Shown here in pieces: positions 28,594 through 37,168 of a DNA stretch of 64,000 nucleotides (the stretch's first letter is position 1; the number at the start of each line of letters is the position of its first letter). The DNA is from Rhizobiales bacterium 65-79 (GTDB lineage Bacteria > Pseudomonadota > Alphaproteobacteria > Rhizobiales > Rhizobiaceae), in assembly GCA_001896885.1 (NCBI GenBank), contig MKRJ01000011.1, positions 228,265-292,264 on the forward strand, written 5' to 3'. The notes beneath the pieces were generated by a model. It worked only from the letters and a program-made list of their open reading frames with translations, made no database searches and was not told the origin of the DNA. The position numbers were made by a program, and so were the translations under genes.

Positions 28594-28692
28594 GGTCTGT
28601 TCTCCTTTGAGCAACACGGTTTTGCGTTTGGACGATGGCGAAGCCCAGACAGGCGCTTCCGTACGTCCAGCGGCCCCTTTTTGGCGACCGCA
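28594..28692 (-). ncRNA. ROSE-like RNA thermometer in the hsp20 leader
   Basis: The leader directly before hsp20 ends GTGTTGCTCAAAGGAGAACAGACC-ATG in sense (split here for clarity). TTGCT lies just upstream of AAGGAG and can pair with it, the hallmark of ROSE elements that mask the ribosome site of rhizobial hsp20 genes at low temperature. Upstream bases form further GC-rich hairpins (for example GCCTGTCTGGGC, and GGACG paired with CGTCC). The roughly 100-base length fits known ROSE leaders. The motif is seen directly; the structure is predicted by eye. Confidence 0.65.
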
Positions 28693-28698
28693 AGCGTG

Positions 28699-28727
28699 AT
28701 TTGGGTGGCCGCAAGGTCCATTTCAAG
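28699..28727 (-). promoter_or_regulatory. RpoH (sigma-32)-like promoter of hsp20
   Basis: Read on the minus strand, CTTGAAA (28727-28721) is followed after 15 bases by CCCAAAT (28705-28699). This resembles the alphaproteobacterial heat-shock promoter (CTTG at -35 and a C-rich AT element at -10). Initiation near 28692 would give a leader of about 100 bases. Confidence 0.5.
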
Positions 28728-29051
28728 GGCTTTTTCGGCCGTCGGGCAGGTGCCGATCGCCCCCTGCCGTGCAAGCCAAAAAATGAACGGGAAATGAACC
28801 GTCGCTTCGGACGGCGTTCAGCGGCGCTTTCGTAGGATTTGGCCTAGATCGCGGAAATGGCCCGATCGGAAGAATGATCGGGACCGATGCGAATGCCGGC
28901 CGGGTGCAACGTCCCTTCCACCCGGTTCGTCATGGGCCGGAAGTTGCCTGGGCGGCGCTTCCGGCTTTCCCTTTTTACTTTCCCCACGGCTTTGCTTTTG
29001 CCGGAGAGCGCTTTAAGCGTTGTCCCAGCGATCAATCCCGCCCCGGCGAGC
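28728..29051. other. Intergenic region between hsp20 promoter and hydrolase gene
   Basis: About 320 bases separate the divergent genes. In-frame codons upstream of the hydrolase continue to 28887, but they lack a ribosome site and have no recognisable domain. I see no RNA gene or separate small CDS. The hydrolase promoter should lie here. Confidence 0.4.
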
Positions 29052-30008
29052 ATGACGGACCTTCTTTTCGAAAGCCCCGGCAATCCGCTGCCCCAGAACG
29101 CCGAAGCCGGGACGTTCATGACACACGACCGCAAGCGCATCCGCTATGCGCTCTTCGGCGCGACCGGACGGCCGTTGCGCGGCACGGTGATCCTTCTCCA
29201 GGGGCGCAACGAGTGCATCGAGAAGTATTTCGAGACGATCGGCGACCTGCAGAAGGCCGGCTTTGGGGTCGCCACTTTCGACTGGCGGGGGCAGGGGGGA
29301 TCGCAGCGCCTTCATCGCAATCCGCGGCGCGGCCATGTCCAGCGCTTCGCGTACTACGCGGCGGATCTGGAGCAGTTCTACCAGGATATCGTGTTGCCGG
29401 ATTGCCGGCTGCCGCTCTTCGTCCTGGCGCATTCGACCGGAGCGCTGGTGGCGCTGCTCGCCGCCTCCGGCCTGGTCAACCAAGTCCAGCGGATGGTGCT
29501 CTCGGCGCCGCTTTTCGTCATCTCCGGCGTTCCCTTCTCCATGCGGACGGCGCGAAGGCTTACGGGCTTCCTGCGGCTCCTCGGAGCGGGCGGCATGCGG
29601 CTGGGCGGCCGCCGCAACGACGAGCCGCCGGCATTCGAGGGAAACGTGCTGACCAGCGATCCGGAACGCTTCCGCCGCAACGCCCGGATCTACGATGTCC
29701 ATCCGGAACTGGCGCTCGGAAGCCCTTCCGTCGCCTGGGTGAACGCCGCCTGCAGGGCGGCCGCCACCGTCAGCGACGGTGAGTTCCTCGCCGGCATCCA
29801 TATCCCGGTGCTCTTTATCGCCGCCGGCGCCGACAGGGTGGTCTCCACCCGCGCGATCGAGGATTGCGCCCGCCGGATGCGATCGGCCTCGCTGCTCACC
29901 ATCGACGGCGCCCGACACGAAATCCTGCAGGAGGTGGACGTCTATCGCGAGCAGCTGCTGGCGGCGGCGAAGGCCTTCATGCTGGGCGAGGTGACGAGCG
30001 AAGCCTGA
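29052..30008 (+). CDS. Alpha/beta hydrolase, lysophospholipase-like
   Basis: Serine hydrolase of 318 residues with a Hydrolase_4/PldB-type fold. Visible elements are the oxyanion-region LLQGRNECIEKYFETI (about residue 48), FDWRGQGGSQR, and the nucleophile elbow in VLAHSTGALVALL, with Ser about residue 125. The GADRVVS segment near residue 263 carries the acid, and GARHEIL the catalytic His (about residue 293). ATG 29052 gives the family-like start MTDLLFESPGNP. It has the length and organisation of rhizobial PldB-like proteins. Lysophospholipid or monoacylglycerol is the probable substrate, but this is family-level inference. Confidence 0.87.
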   Translation: MTDLLFESPGNPLPQNAEAGTFMTHDRKRIRYALFGATGRPLRGTVILLQGRNECIEKYFETIGDLQKAGFGVATFDWRGQGGSQRLHRNPRRGHVQRFAYYAADLEQFYQDIVLPDCRLPLFVLAHSTGALVALLAASGLVNQVQRMVLSAPLFVISGVPFSMRTARRLTGFLRLLGAGGMRLGGRRNDEPPAFEGNVLTSDPERFRRNARIYDVHPELALGSPSVAWVNAACRAAATVSDGEFLAGIHIPVLFIAAGADRVVSTRAIEDCARRMRSASLLTIDGARHEILQEVDVYREQLLAAAKAFMLGEVTSEA

Positions 30009-30032
30009 GCCGGGGCGTAGTAGCGCGCCGGA

Positions 30033-30806
30033 TCAGCCGCGCAGGACTTTCCGCGCCGCTTCGTGCAGTTGCGGCGTGGCGGCGGCGACGATGTCGCCGC
30101 CGTTTTCGGCCGGGCCGCCGTCCCATGCGGTGATGACGCCGCCCGCCATTTCGATGATCGGCACGAGCGCCACGATGTCATAGGGCTGCAGCCGGGTTTC
30201 CACGACGAGGTCGATATTGCCCGCGGCCAGCATGGCATAGGCATAGCAATCGGTACCGTAGCGCGCCAGCCGCACGCGGCCTTCGAGCGCGTCGTAGATT
30301 TCCCTCTGCCGGCCCGAAAACAGCGCCGGCGTCGTCGTGCAGAGCGTGGCATCCGCGAGATCGGCCGTATCGCGGGTCGAAAGGGAGCGGGTGCCGCCGG
30401 GCCCCTCGTAGGTCGATTGCCCGTCCGCCGCGAAGAAGAACTCGCCGGTGAAGGGTTGCGACATCATGCCGGCGATCGCATCGCCGCGCTCCGTCAGGCC
30501 GACGAGCGTGCCCCAAAGCGGCATGCCGGAAATGAACGAACGCGTGCCGTCGATCGGATCGATGATCCAGCGCAGCGCGCTCGCCTCGTTCTCGAGGCCG
30601 TGCTCCTCGCCGAGAATCCCGTGACCTGGGAATTCCGCCCGGATGAGGCGCCGTATCGCCTGCTCCGCCTCGCGGTCGGCCTCGGTCACGGGATCGAAGC
30701 CTTGGGCATATTTGTTGGCGACCGCGCCGTTTCGCCGGAAGCGCGGCAGAGTCTCCGCGGCCGCCACCTCGGCGACCCGGCGCATGAAAGCGGCGGTGAC
30801 GATCAT
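30033..30806 (-). CDS. hisN: Histidinol-phosphatase, inositol monophosphatase family
   Basis: Mg-dependent phosphatase of 257 residues. Metal-binding motifs are GEEHG (about residue 67), WIIDPIDGTRSF (about residues 80-91) and the later YDIVALVPIIEMAGG (about residue 208). The KYAQGFDPVTEADREAE segment near residue 32 also matches. In alphaproteobacteria this subgroup supplies histidinol-phosphate phosphatase in histidine synthesis, and other inositol-phosphatase roles cannot be excluded. ATG 30806 is the family start. The linked small RNA at 30911-30994 is of the type named suhB after association with such a phosphatase gene, which supports the synteny. Confidence 0.88.
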   Translation of the reverse strand: MIVTAAFMRRVAEVAAAETLPRFRRNGAVANKYAQGFDPVTEADREAEQAIRRLIRAEFPGHGILGEEHGLENEASALRWIIDPIDGTRSFISGMPLWGTLVGLTERGDAIAGMMSQPFTGEFFFAADGQSTYEGPGGTRSLSTRDTADLADATLCTTTPALFSGRQREIYDALEGRVRLARYGTDCYAYAMLAAGNIDLVVETRLQPYDIVALVPIIEMAGGVITAWDGGPAENGGDIVAAATPQLHEAARKVLRG

Positions 30807-30877
30807 CGAATCGCGTTCCTCGGATTGATCAGGGTCGGCGCACCGATAGTTCAAAGGTGGAAAAGGTTCAAATGCGC

Positions 30878-30905
30878 TTGACAATTGTGCAATGCAGCAT
30901 AATCT
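30878..30905 (+). promoter_or_regulatory. Promoter of the MmgR/suhB-type small RNA
   Basis: TTGACA (30878-30883) and TAATCT (30900-30905) are separated by 16 bases, close to the sigma-70 consensus. Initiation near 30911-30917 leads straight into a short transcript ending at a strong terminator. Confidence 0.7.
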
Positions 30906-30910
30906 TGCGA

Positions 30911-30994
30911 ATCGGATGGGTTTCCATCCATGCTCTTCTTGGGCGTTTCCTCCCTAGACTTCGGCCGCGTCGCGGAAGCGACGCGGTCTTTTTT
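30911..30994 (+). ncRNA. mmgR: MmgR/suhB-family trans-acting small RNA
   Basis: Free-standing transcript unit of about 75-84 bases between a sigma-70-like promoter and a rho-independent terminator. An upstream hairpin (GGATGGGTTTCCATCC) is followed by the single-stranded GCGTTTCCTCCCTAGACTTCGG segment, whose CCTCCC can pair with ribosome sites. The terminator is a perfect 9-bp stem, CCGCGTCGC/GCGACGCGG with GGAA loop (30965-30986), and a T run (30987-30994). Position beside the inositol-monophosphatase-type gene matches the suhB RNA family, called MmgR in Sinorhizobium, which is known to affect polyhydroxybutyrate granules. The family call rests on motif and synteny, not on a covariance search. 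Confidence 0.75.
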
Positions 30995-31020
30995 ATGTTG
31001 TCTCTCCCGGCCTGCCCGTC

Positions 31021-31911
31021 CTATTCCGCCGCAAGCGGCAGCGGCAGGAAAACGTCGATGGGCAGCCGGATCAGGCGCGTCAGCAGGGCGGTCAGATCGT
31101 TCGCGAGCCCCAGGAAGCCCTGCGACTTCTCGAACGTCCGCTCGTTCATGTAGAGCCCGCGATTGACCTCGATCTGAAGGGCGTGGAGACCCTGCGCCGG
31201 CCGGCCGTAATGCTCGGTGATGAAGCCGCCGGCATAGGGCTTGTTGTGGACGACGCGGTAGCCCATCGCCGCCAGTGTCTCGATCGTGCAGTCGGTCAGG
31301 GCGGCGGCGGCCGAGGTTCCGAAGCGGTCGCCGACGATGAAATCGGGCCTGACGCCGGTCTCGCCGACGCGGATGCCGGCCGGCATGGAGTGGCAGTCGA
31401 CCAGGACGGCGCAGCCGAAGCGGGCATGGGTGGCGGCGAGCAGGCGCTTCAACTGCTCGTGATAGGGCTTGTAGATACCGTCGATGCGGCCGACCGCTTC
31501 CCGAAGCGGAAGGCGGCCGAAATAGATGTCCTGCCCCTCGCCGACGATGCGCGGCACCGTACCGAGGCCTCCCGCGACGCGGGGCGAGCGGATGTTGCAG
31601 AAGGGAGGGACGGGTTCCGCGAACATGCGCGGATCGAGTTCCCACGGCTCGCGGTTTACGTCGAGATAGGCGCGGGGAAAGTGCGCCGCGAGCATCGGCA
31701 CCCCCAGCGCCATGGCGCCGGCGAAGAGTTCGTCGACGAAACTGTCCTCCGATCGCCGGATGGCATTGCGGTCGAGCCGCGACATCGCCAGGAAGCGCTC
31801 CGGATAGTGGCGGCCGCTGTGCGGCGAGTTGAGCACGAAGGGGAATTTCTGCCCCGGCGTCCCGCGCACCTCGAAAGCCTGGTCGACGGAGAAATCGGGC
31901 ACGGAGGTCAT
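31021..31911 (-). CDS. N-formylglutamate amidohydrolase family protein
   Basis: Zinc-dependent hydrolase of 296 residues of the HutG/FGase family, which releases formate from N-formylglutamate or acts on related amides. Motifs include VLNSPHSGRHYP (metal His, about residue 30), SEDSFVDELF (about residue 55), the AHFPRAYLDVNRE segment (about residue 77) and VDCHSMP (about residue 165). No other histidine-degradation gene is in sight, so a housekeeping or regulatory role is as likely as Hut catabolism. It is divergent from cpdR. Confidence 0.88.
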   Translation of the reverse strand: MTSVPDFSVDQAFEVRGTPGQKFPFVLNSPHSGRHYPERFLAMSRLDRNAIRRSEDSFVDELFAGAMALGVPMLAAHFPRAYLDVNREPWELDPRMFAEPVPPFCNIRSPRVAGGLGTVPRIVGEGQDIYFGRLPLREAVGRIDGIYKPYHEQLKRLLAATHARFGCAVLVDCHSMPAGIRVGETGVRPDFIVGDRFGTSAAAALTDCTIETLAAMGYRVVHNKPYAGGFITEHYGRPAQGLHALQIEVNRGLYMNERTFEKSQGFLGLANDLTALLTRLIRLPIDVFLPLPLAAE

Positions 31912-32119
31912 TGAGGCGAACTGCCTTCCTTACGCGGACATCTTTATCTTCATCGAAGGTGCCATCTGGCCGATGGCGTGTCCAGTGCGGCCTTGCCGGA
32001 TACTGTTCGATGCGTCCAAGGTCCTTGCATTCACTTGATGTTTACCCAACGTTCTTCATATATGGGCGGTGGACGACGCGCCGTATCCGGGCGGCCGTTT
32101 GGAGATTCGGACGGGATAG

Positions 32120-32482
32120 ATGGCACGCATTCTTCTGGCTGAAGACGACGATGATATGCGCCGTTTTCTGGTCAAGGCGCTGGAACGCGCCGGCTACGAC
32201 GTCAGCGATTTCGACAATGGCGCAAGCGCCTACGAACGGCTGCGCGAGGAACCTTTCTCGCTTCTTCTCACCGATATCGTCATGCCGGAGATGGACGGCA
32301 TCGAACTGGCGCGGCGGGCGACGGAAATCGACCCGGATCTGAAGGTGATGTTCATCACCGGCTTCGCGGCGGTGGCGCTCAATCCCGATTCGAAGGCGCC
32401 GAAGGATGCCAAGGTGCTGTCGAAGCCGTTCCACCTGCGCGACCTCGTCAACGAGGTCGGAAAGATGCTGCAGGCTGCCTGA
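32120..32482 (+). CDS. cpdR: Response regulator CpdR
   Basis: Stand-alone receiver domain of 120 residues without output domain. The acidic pocket is AEDDDD (residues 7-12), the phosphorylated Asp is in LLTDIVMPEMDG (about D52), and the conserved Lys is in VLSKPFH (about residue 100). The sequence starts MARILLAEDDDDMRRFL, characteristic of CpdR. In Caulobacter and rhizobia unphosphorylated CpdR primes ClpXP for degradation of cell-cycle proteins and is dephosphorylated via CckA-ChpT. Its neighbourhood with hisN and the N-formylglutamate amidohydrolase fits rhizobial synteny as I recall it. Confidence 0.93.
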   Translation: MARILLAEDDDDMRRFLVKALERAGYDVSDFDNGASAYERLREEPFSLLLTDIVMPEMDGIELARRATEIDPDLKVMFITGFAAVALNPDSKAPKDAKVLSKPFHLRDLVNEVGKMLQAA

Positions 32483-32592
32483 TCCTTCCGCGACAGCGCT
32501 GCATTCCGGCGGCATTTACCCTGTCTTCCTCCGCCGCACGGCGGTGATCGGGCAGCCTTGCCCCACGATCTTGCGGACCCCGGCATCCGCTA

Positions 32593-32622
32593 TTGACGCG
32601 AGCCGCACGGATGTGGTCTATG
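32593..32622 (+). promoter_or_regulatory. Probable promoter of tRNA-Val
   Basis: TTGACG (32593-32598) is followed after about 17 bases by GTCTAT (32616-32621), placing a start a few bases before the tRNA 5' end. The match at -10 is weak. Confidence 0.4.
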
Positions 32623-32634
32623 CGCGGCGCGAAT

Positions 32635-32709
<75 letters not shown>

Positions 32710-33073
32710 TTCGGTCCTTAGATTTTCGCCGCCGCTTCCCTGTCTCCAAATAGCGTCGTGTTTTCAGGCGCTTAGGGCCGTTGAGAATGAAGATCGTGGA
32801 ACGGTCTCTCCGTAAAGCGCCTATTTCGGTGGCTTTTCCCGGCCGCGTATCAGTTGGGGCTTTTCGCCGTCCACTATCTCGTGGAGGCGATGGTGGCACA
32901 ATCGCCGTGATCCTCCAGGCTTGCTGACGCATCTGAGCCAAGGCCTTCACACCGGTCGGACGAGTAAATGAAGCGGCGCCTTCGATGTTGTGTCGGCTCG
33001 GACCCGAGGATGCGAGCATGTTCAACCGGTCGATCGAGGCGAATGGATCTCAATACGCGGAGGCTGGTGCTGG
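32710..33073. other. Non-coding stretch between tRNA-Val and the recombinase
   Basis: About 360 bases without a supported gene. An antisense open frame reaching across the tRNA gives the well-known spurious TGIEPVTPTMS peptide and is not real. No repeat of the tRNA 3' end is seen here that would mark an attachment site. Confidence 0.5.
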
Positions 33074-34876
33074 CTAGAAGCCCAGCAACTTGACCTGGTC
33101 AGTCCAACCGATGGGCAGGTCGATGTCGCGGGCAAGATGTCGCACCGACAGATCGGCCGGCTGCTCCCCGAGGAGGATGGCCTCGACGATACGAGGCGAG
33201 AGAAAGGCGAGCGGAAGCATTCGGCTCACGTCTTCGGGATGCACGCCGAATCGATGGGCAACGTCCTGGCGGGTAAGTCCATGCCCGTCCGTGAGAGCAT
33301 CAAGATAGGCATGGGTACGCGCGAGCGTCTCGATCAGCGGCCGATCCGGTCGGCGCGGGGATGTTGCCTGACCGTCGATCACCAGCCGCCGCTCGACGCC
33401 GCGGCGGCAGATGGAGAGCGGTAGATCGATAACGTGCCGATTCGCCTCGTTCATTGCTCCGGTCGATTTGGCGTTCTCTCTTCTGCTCACGCATGACGAT
33501 CTGCCGGCATGCGGAGATCCTGCCGCATTGTCGTCTCCGACCGTGGAGTTTTCCATCAGCCAGCGAACCAGGCTGGCAATATCGATCGTCATACGAATGC
33601 GATGGGCGTCGAGATCGATCCGGTGAACCATCGCGCAAATGATCTCACGCAGTTTTGGCGATACCGATGTAGCCGATGAAGAGGCCTTTAGCCGAGCGGA
33701 CATCCTGACTGCTTCGTCGAGCCCGACCTCGATCCGGGCGGATTGCCCTGCCTGCTCGATCCAACCCGCCAGTCTGACCTTGTTGACAAGCAGTTGGGCG
33801 AGTTGCTGGAGCACGACCGCTTCGATCTCGGCAGCGGGAACGCGCCAGCCGTCCCTGTGCTCGGATCCGGCCTCCTTCAACCGGCTGGAGATATAATAGC
33901 GGTATCGCTTTCCAGCTTTGGTGGCATGGATCGGGCTTAGCCGATCACCAGTTTCGTCGAACAGCCGACCGTTCAGAAGGTGGATGTCCCGCTGAACCGG
34001 TACACCTCGTGGTCGCGGCGCCAGCTCGGCAAGCCGCATCTGGACGGCTTCGAAGGTGGCATTGTCGATGATCGGCTGATGCTCGCCTGCATAGATTGCA
34101 TCGCCATGCCGGATGCGGCCCGCATAGATCGGATTGGAGAGCATATAGTAGAGCTTGCCCTTGCCGATGATGCTTGCTGGCCGACGACGTCCCTGTCCAC
34201 TATCTGCGCGAAGCAGCGATGCGATGTTTCCGTCTGCGCTGCCGCAATCGTTCAGCTCCCGTACCAGGGCCGGCACAGAGCCAAGCTCGAGGTAACGCCT
34301 GAACAGGTTCCTGACGGCCGATGCGGGGATCTCATCGATGACCAGTTTCCTGTTCTCCACCCGGTAGCCGAGCGGTATGGTACCGCCCATCCACATGCCC
34401 TTCTTCTTCGACGCCGCGATCTTGTCGCGAATGCGCTCCGCCGTGACCTCGCGCTCGAACTGGGCAAACGAGAGCAGCACATTCAGCGTCAGGCGTCCCA
34501 TCGACGTCGTCGTGTTGAACTGCTGCGTCACCGAGACGAAGGAGACATCGTAGCGATCGAAGATCTCCACGATCCGGGCAAAATCCATCAGCGAGCGGGT
34601 CAGTCGGTCGATCTTGTAGACGACTACCACGTCGACCTTGCCCCCGGTGATATCGGTGAGCAGGCGCTGCAATGCCGGCCGCTCCATCGTGCCGCCGGAG
34701 ATGCCGCCATCATCATATTGCTCGGGCACCAGTTTCCAGCCCAGTCCGATCTGTGATGCGATGAACGCGGCACAGGCTTCCCGCTGGGCATCGAGCGAGT
34801 TGAACTCCTGCTCAAGCCCTTCCTCTGTCGATTTGCGCGTGTAGATCGCACAACGAAGTCTGCCCTTGCCGCTCAT
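33074..34876 (-). CDS. Large serine recombinase (resolvase/invertase family)
   Basis: Site-specific recombinase of 600 residues that probably mobilises the surrounding module. The resolvase domain (about 1-150) has the nucleophile Ser in AIYTRKSTEEG, with QFNSLDAQREAC-like and DDGGISGGTMERPALQRLL segments, YKIDRLTRS and the helix E region FAQFEREVTAERIRDKI. A recombinase domain (about 160-270) includes PLGYRVENRKL and LSNPIYAGRIRHG. A zinc-beta-ribbon-like region and an unusual long C-terminal extension follow, the latter with a helix-turn-helix-like RQDVAHRFGVHPEDVSR (about residue 545). ATG 34876 overlaps the stop of the DUF2924 gene by four bases. Confidence 0.9.
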   Translation of the reverse strand: MSGKGRLRCAIYTRKSTEEGLEQEFNSLDAQREACAAFIASQIGLGWKLVPEQYDDGGISGGTMERPALQRLLTDITGGKVDVVVVYKIDRLTRSLMDFARIVEIFDRYDVSFVSVTQQFNTTTSMGRLTLNVLLSFAQFEREVTAERIRDKIAASKKKGMWMGGTIPLGYRVENRKLVIDEIPASAVRNLFRRYLELGSVPALVRELNDCGSADGNIASLLRADSGQGRRRPASIIGKGKLYYMLSNPIYAGRIRHGDAIYAGEHQPIIDNATFEAVQMRLAELAPRPRGVPVQRDIHLLNGRLFDETGDRLSPIHATKAGKRYRYYISSRLKEAGSEHRDGWRVPAAEIEAVVLQQLAQLLVNKVRLAGWIEQAGQSARIEVGLDEAVRMSARLKASSSATSVSPKLREIICAMVHRIDLDAHRIRMTIDIASLVRWLMENSTVGDDNAAGSPHAGRSSCVSRRENAKSTGAMNEANRHVIDLPLSICRRGVERRLVIDGQATSPRRPDRPLIETLARTHAYLDALTDGHGLTRQDVAHRFGVHPEDVSRMLPLAFLSPRIVEAILLGEQPADLSVRHLARDIDLPIGWTDQVKLLGF

Positions 34877-35409
34877 AGGCCAAAAAACCTCGGCCCGGAC
34901 CAATGGGCGCCGGTGATCCGACGGGCGACGGCCGAAAGCGATCGATAGATCGTCTCCTCGTAGAGATATCCGTTCTCGACCACGTCGATCACATGGGTTC
35001 GACCATTCCAGTCCCGCAGGAGCCGGGCGCCTGGAACAGGCTTGCGCCGCTCGACCGAAGGCAAGGCCGCCGACAACGGATCATGATTGTCGGCTGTTGC
35101 AGCCGCACCGCCGTCGGTCTGCATGCTCGGCGATCGGCTGCTGTCGGGCTTGTCGCCGGCATATGCATCCGGACCTACCCGGCACTTATGCCGGATACGT
35201 CCGATCTCGCGGCGAAGCATACGCCTCGCTTCCCCGGAGATGCCGCCCAGCCGCTTGACCTGGATGTTCCAGCCTGCCGCATAGATGAGCAGGTCCCGCC
35301 GGGCCCCAGCAGGCGGCGGGCAGCCATAGGCCGCCAGCCACCGCTCGACCAATTCGCCGCGCGACATTGCTTCGAGCTGTTCAAGCTCGCGATCCAGTTT
35401 CGTGACCAT
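34873..35409 (-). CDS. DUF2924 domain protein of the recombinase module
   Basis: Protein of 178 residues. The N-terminal half (ELEQLEAMSRGELVERWLAAYG in part, then RRDLLIYAAGWNIQVKRLGG) is the DUF2924 signature. The C-terminal half contains PGARLLRDWNGRTHVIDVVENGYLYE in part and YRSLSAVARRITGAHWSGPRFFGL in part, a typical tail. These proteins are nearly always encoded between a DUF3489 gene and a large serine recombinase in alphaproteobacterial mobile regions. Their biochemical role is unknown; a DNA-binding accessory factor is a guess. ATG 35409 has a GGGGG ribosome site. A TTG at 35427 overlapping the upstream stop is possible. Confidence 0.88.
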   Translation of the reverse strand: MVTKLDRELEQLEAMSRGELVERWLAAYGCPPPAGARRDLLIYAAGWNIQVKRLGGISGEARRMLRREIGRIRHKCRVGPDAYAGDKPDSSRSPSMQTDGGAAATADNHDPLSAALPSVERRKPVPGARLLRDWNGRTHVIDVVENGYLYEETIYRSLSAVARRITGAHWSGPRFFGL

Positions 35410-35423
35410 CGGATCGCGCCCCC

Positions 35424-35780
35424 TCAACCGTGCTCAGCGATGCGGTATCGACGCACGCCATCTTTGCCGGTCTCGCTGACAAGTGTGAGCCCGAGCTTCT
35501 TCCTGACGACGGCCGACAAGAACCCACGCACCGAATGCGCCTGCCATCCGGTGGCTTCCATGACGGCCGCAATGGTGGTGCCCTTCGCGGAGCCCAACTT
35601 TTTGAGCACCAGCTCGGTCTTGTTCCCCTTTGGGTCGGCGTTCGGAGCGCCGGCTACTTTGGAAGATGCTTTTTGCGGCCCTTTCTGGCCGGATTTTGAA
35701 GTCCGCTTCGCCGAGACGAGTACGGTCGCCGCTTCCACGGCCACATCCGCTGCGGTGCTATCGTGATCCAATTCTTCCAT
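35424..35780 (-). CDS. DUF3489 domain protein of the recombinase module
   Basis: Small basic protein of 118 residues. Its low-complexity N-terminus is rich in Ala, Ser and Lys. The C-terminal winged-helix-like DUF3489 region reads GTTIAAVMEATGWQAHSVRGF and then VVRKKLGLTLVSETGKDG, ending RYRIAEH. It is the first gene of the three-gene recombinase module. Its stop abuts the DUF2924 start region, so the three are probably one operon. DNA binding is inferred from the fold pattern; no function is established. Confidence 0.85.
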   Translation of the reverse strand: MEELDHDSTAADVAVEAATVLVSAKRTSKSGQKGPQKASSKVAGAPNADPKGNKTELVLKKLGSAKGTTIAAVMEATGWQAHSVRGFLSAVVRKKLGLTLVSETGKDGVRRYRIAEHG

Positions 35781-35981
35781 CGTCGTTCTCCATCGGCTTC
35801 GGCCAGCCATGATCGGCTGCCTGCACTGAGACGAGCCCGCGATGCGGGCTGGAGAACTGTTCTGATAATGTCGGGCGGCGCGGAGTCGCCTTCAGGCTAA
35901 CCAGCTGGGTCCTAGCCTTCCCTCAGCCAAACCAATGCTTGCGGCCGCGGAGATGTCCAGCGGAAAAGCAGCTCGGCTAGC

Positions 35982-36272
35982 TCAATCATGGCTGCCCCTT
36001 CCAGACACTCTTAAAGCATCAAACCCGGAGCGCCATTGCGCGGACAACTGCTCGAACGCGCTCTCTCCGGCACGGGCCAGAGCGGCAAGTGCGACCGGCT
36101 CGACCATATCTCCCGCTTCGCCCAGGATGGACAGGAGCCTTATCACCCCTTCGATCTGTCGCAGCTCCGGCTCCATATCGAAAAATGCAGTTCGCATTCG
36201 GTCGGAGGCAGCCGCATCGCTCTCATCTGCGGCAGCGGCTCGGCTATCCTTGATCGGCCGGTTCCTCGTCAT
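35982..36272 (-). CDS. Hypothetical protein, 96 residues
   Basis: Short acidic helical protein starting at ATG 36272 with GAGGAG eight bases upstream. The N-terminal third is polar and Ala-rich (DSRAAAADESDAAASD). The middle and end (ELRQIEGVIRLLSILGEAGDMVEPVALAALARAGESAFEQL in part) look like a two-helix bundle. I do not recognise the family. It lies between the recombinase module and the HEPN/nuclease pair on the same strand, and may be an accessory gene of the mobile element. Confidence 0.6.
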   Translation of the reverse strand: MTRNRPIKDSRAAAADESDAAASDRMRTAFFDMEPELRQIEGVIRLLSILGEAGDMVEPVALAALARAGESAFEQLSAQWRSGFDALRVSGRGSHD

Positions 36273-36638
36273 AGCGTTCTCCTCGCTACGACCAATGCTT
36301 CCTATTGGCAGGAAGTCCAGTGGGATGTCTGAACGTGGCTTGACTCCAGCATTAATGGCCCGTTTGAAGTAAAATTTAGAATGGCCGCAATGGGGCCGAC
36401 TGCAGACTGGCCGGTTCCGGGGGTGCCCGGCGGATAGCTGTCGTTCAGCAACCGACCCCAGGATAGACGTTCCCCTACTTACCGTCGCTGCCAAAAGCTG
36501 CCGCTTGTTTTGCCATTATGCCGGCTCTGGCGAAAAGCAGCTCTCCGAAAGAGCTCCTTTGCTCGCTGAGCGACTATCGATGAAGGGCAGGTTCAGGAGA
36601 ATTTCGCGCTCATCCCCAGCGTTCGCTCAATCATAAGT
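36273..36638. other. Intergenic region without supported gene
   Basis: About 365 bases between the hypothetical gene and the frameshifted nuclease-like gene. An in-frame upstream extension of the 96-residue gene has no ribosome site and no domain. No clear terminator or repeat was found. Confidence 0.4.
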
Positions 36639-37168
36639 TCAGAAGTCGATTGACCAAACCTCGACACCATCCCGCTCGAATTGCTGCCTTCGTTCATTTC
36701 CGGGAAAGAGCGGCGACATGAAGAAGACGTATCGATATCGTTCGTGACGCTGTGCCAGTTTCGACAGGTCGCCTGCCAGCTTGCCGTTGTTTCGCGGACT
36801 GACGGCTGCGAACGTTTCGGCACCGACATAGCCTTCGACCTCGCTCATGATGTCGAGATCGAGTGAAGCGTGCGTGCCGGGAGCCAAGCGCATTCCACCG
36901 GCATCGGGATGCAGTTCAAGCAGTTGCCGCGCAGCGGCAATCGCGACGGCGAAGGTCCAAGTCTGATTGATCTGTTCGATATATTGAGCGGGCGATCCTC
37001 GAGCGGATGGAATCCAACTTGCTCAAATTTCATCCGGCGAAGAAGGTCGAGCGGGTCACCCGACTGCGAGGCGACCCATGCTTGTGCACGGGCGGCCGAC
37101 GCACGGAGAGCAGCCAGTAGATGATCGGCTTCCCCGACGGTCCGGACGATTAGTTCCTTTCGCACCAT
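36639..37168 (-). pseudogene. PD-(D/E)XK-like nuclease gene with one-base frameshift
   Basis: The reading frame starts at ATG 37168, overlapping the stop of the upstream HEPN/zinc-ribbon gene (TAATG). It continues through VRKELIVRTVGEADHLLAAL to about 36982, then shifts. With one base restored the protein continues QYIEQINQTWTFAVAIAAARQLLE and ends FERDGVEVWSIDF, about 176 residues in all; the 530-base span lacks one base for a whole number of codons. The second half (LDIMSEVEGYVGAETFAAV then NNGKLAGDLSKL) resembles the acidic-plus-lysine core of PD-(D/E)XK nucleases. The family name is inferred from this pattern. It may be truly inactivated, phase-variable or a sequencing error. Confidence 0.65.
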
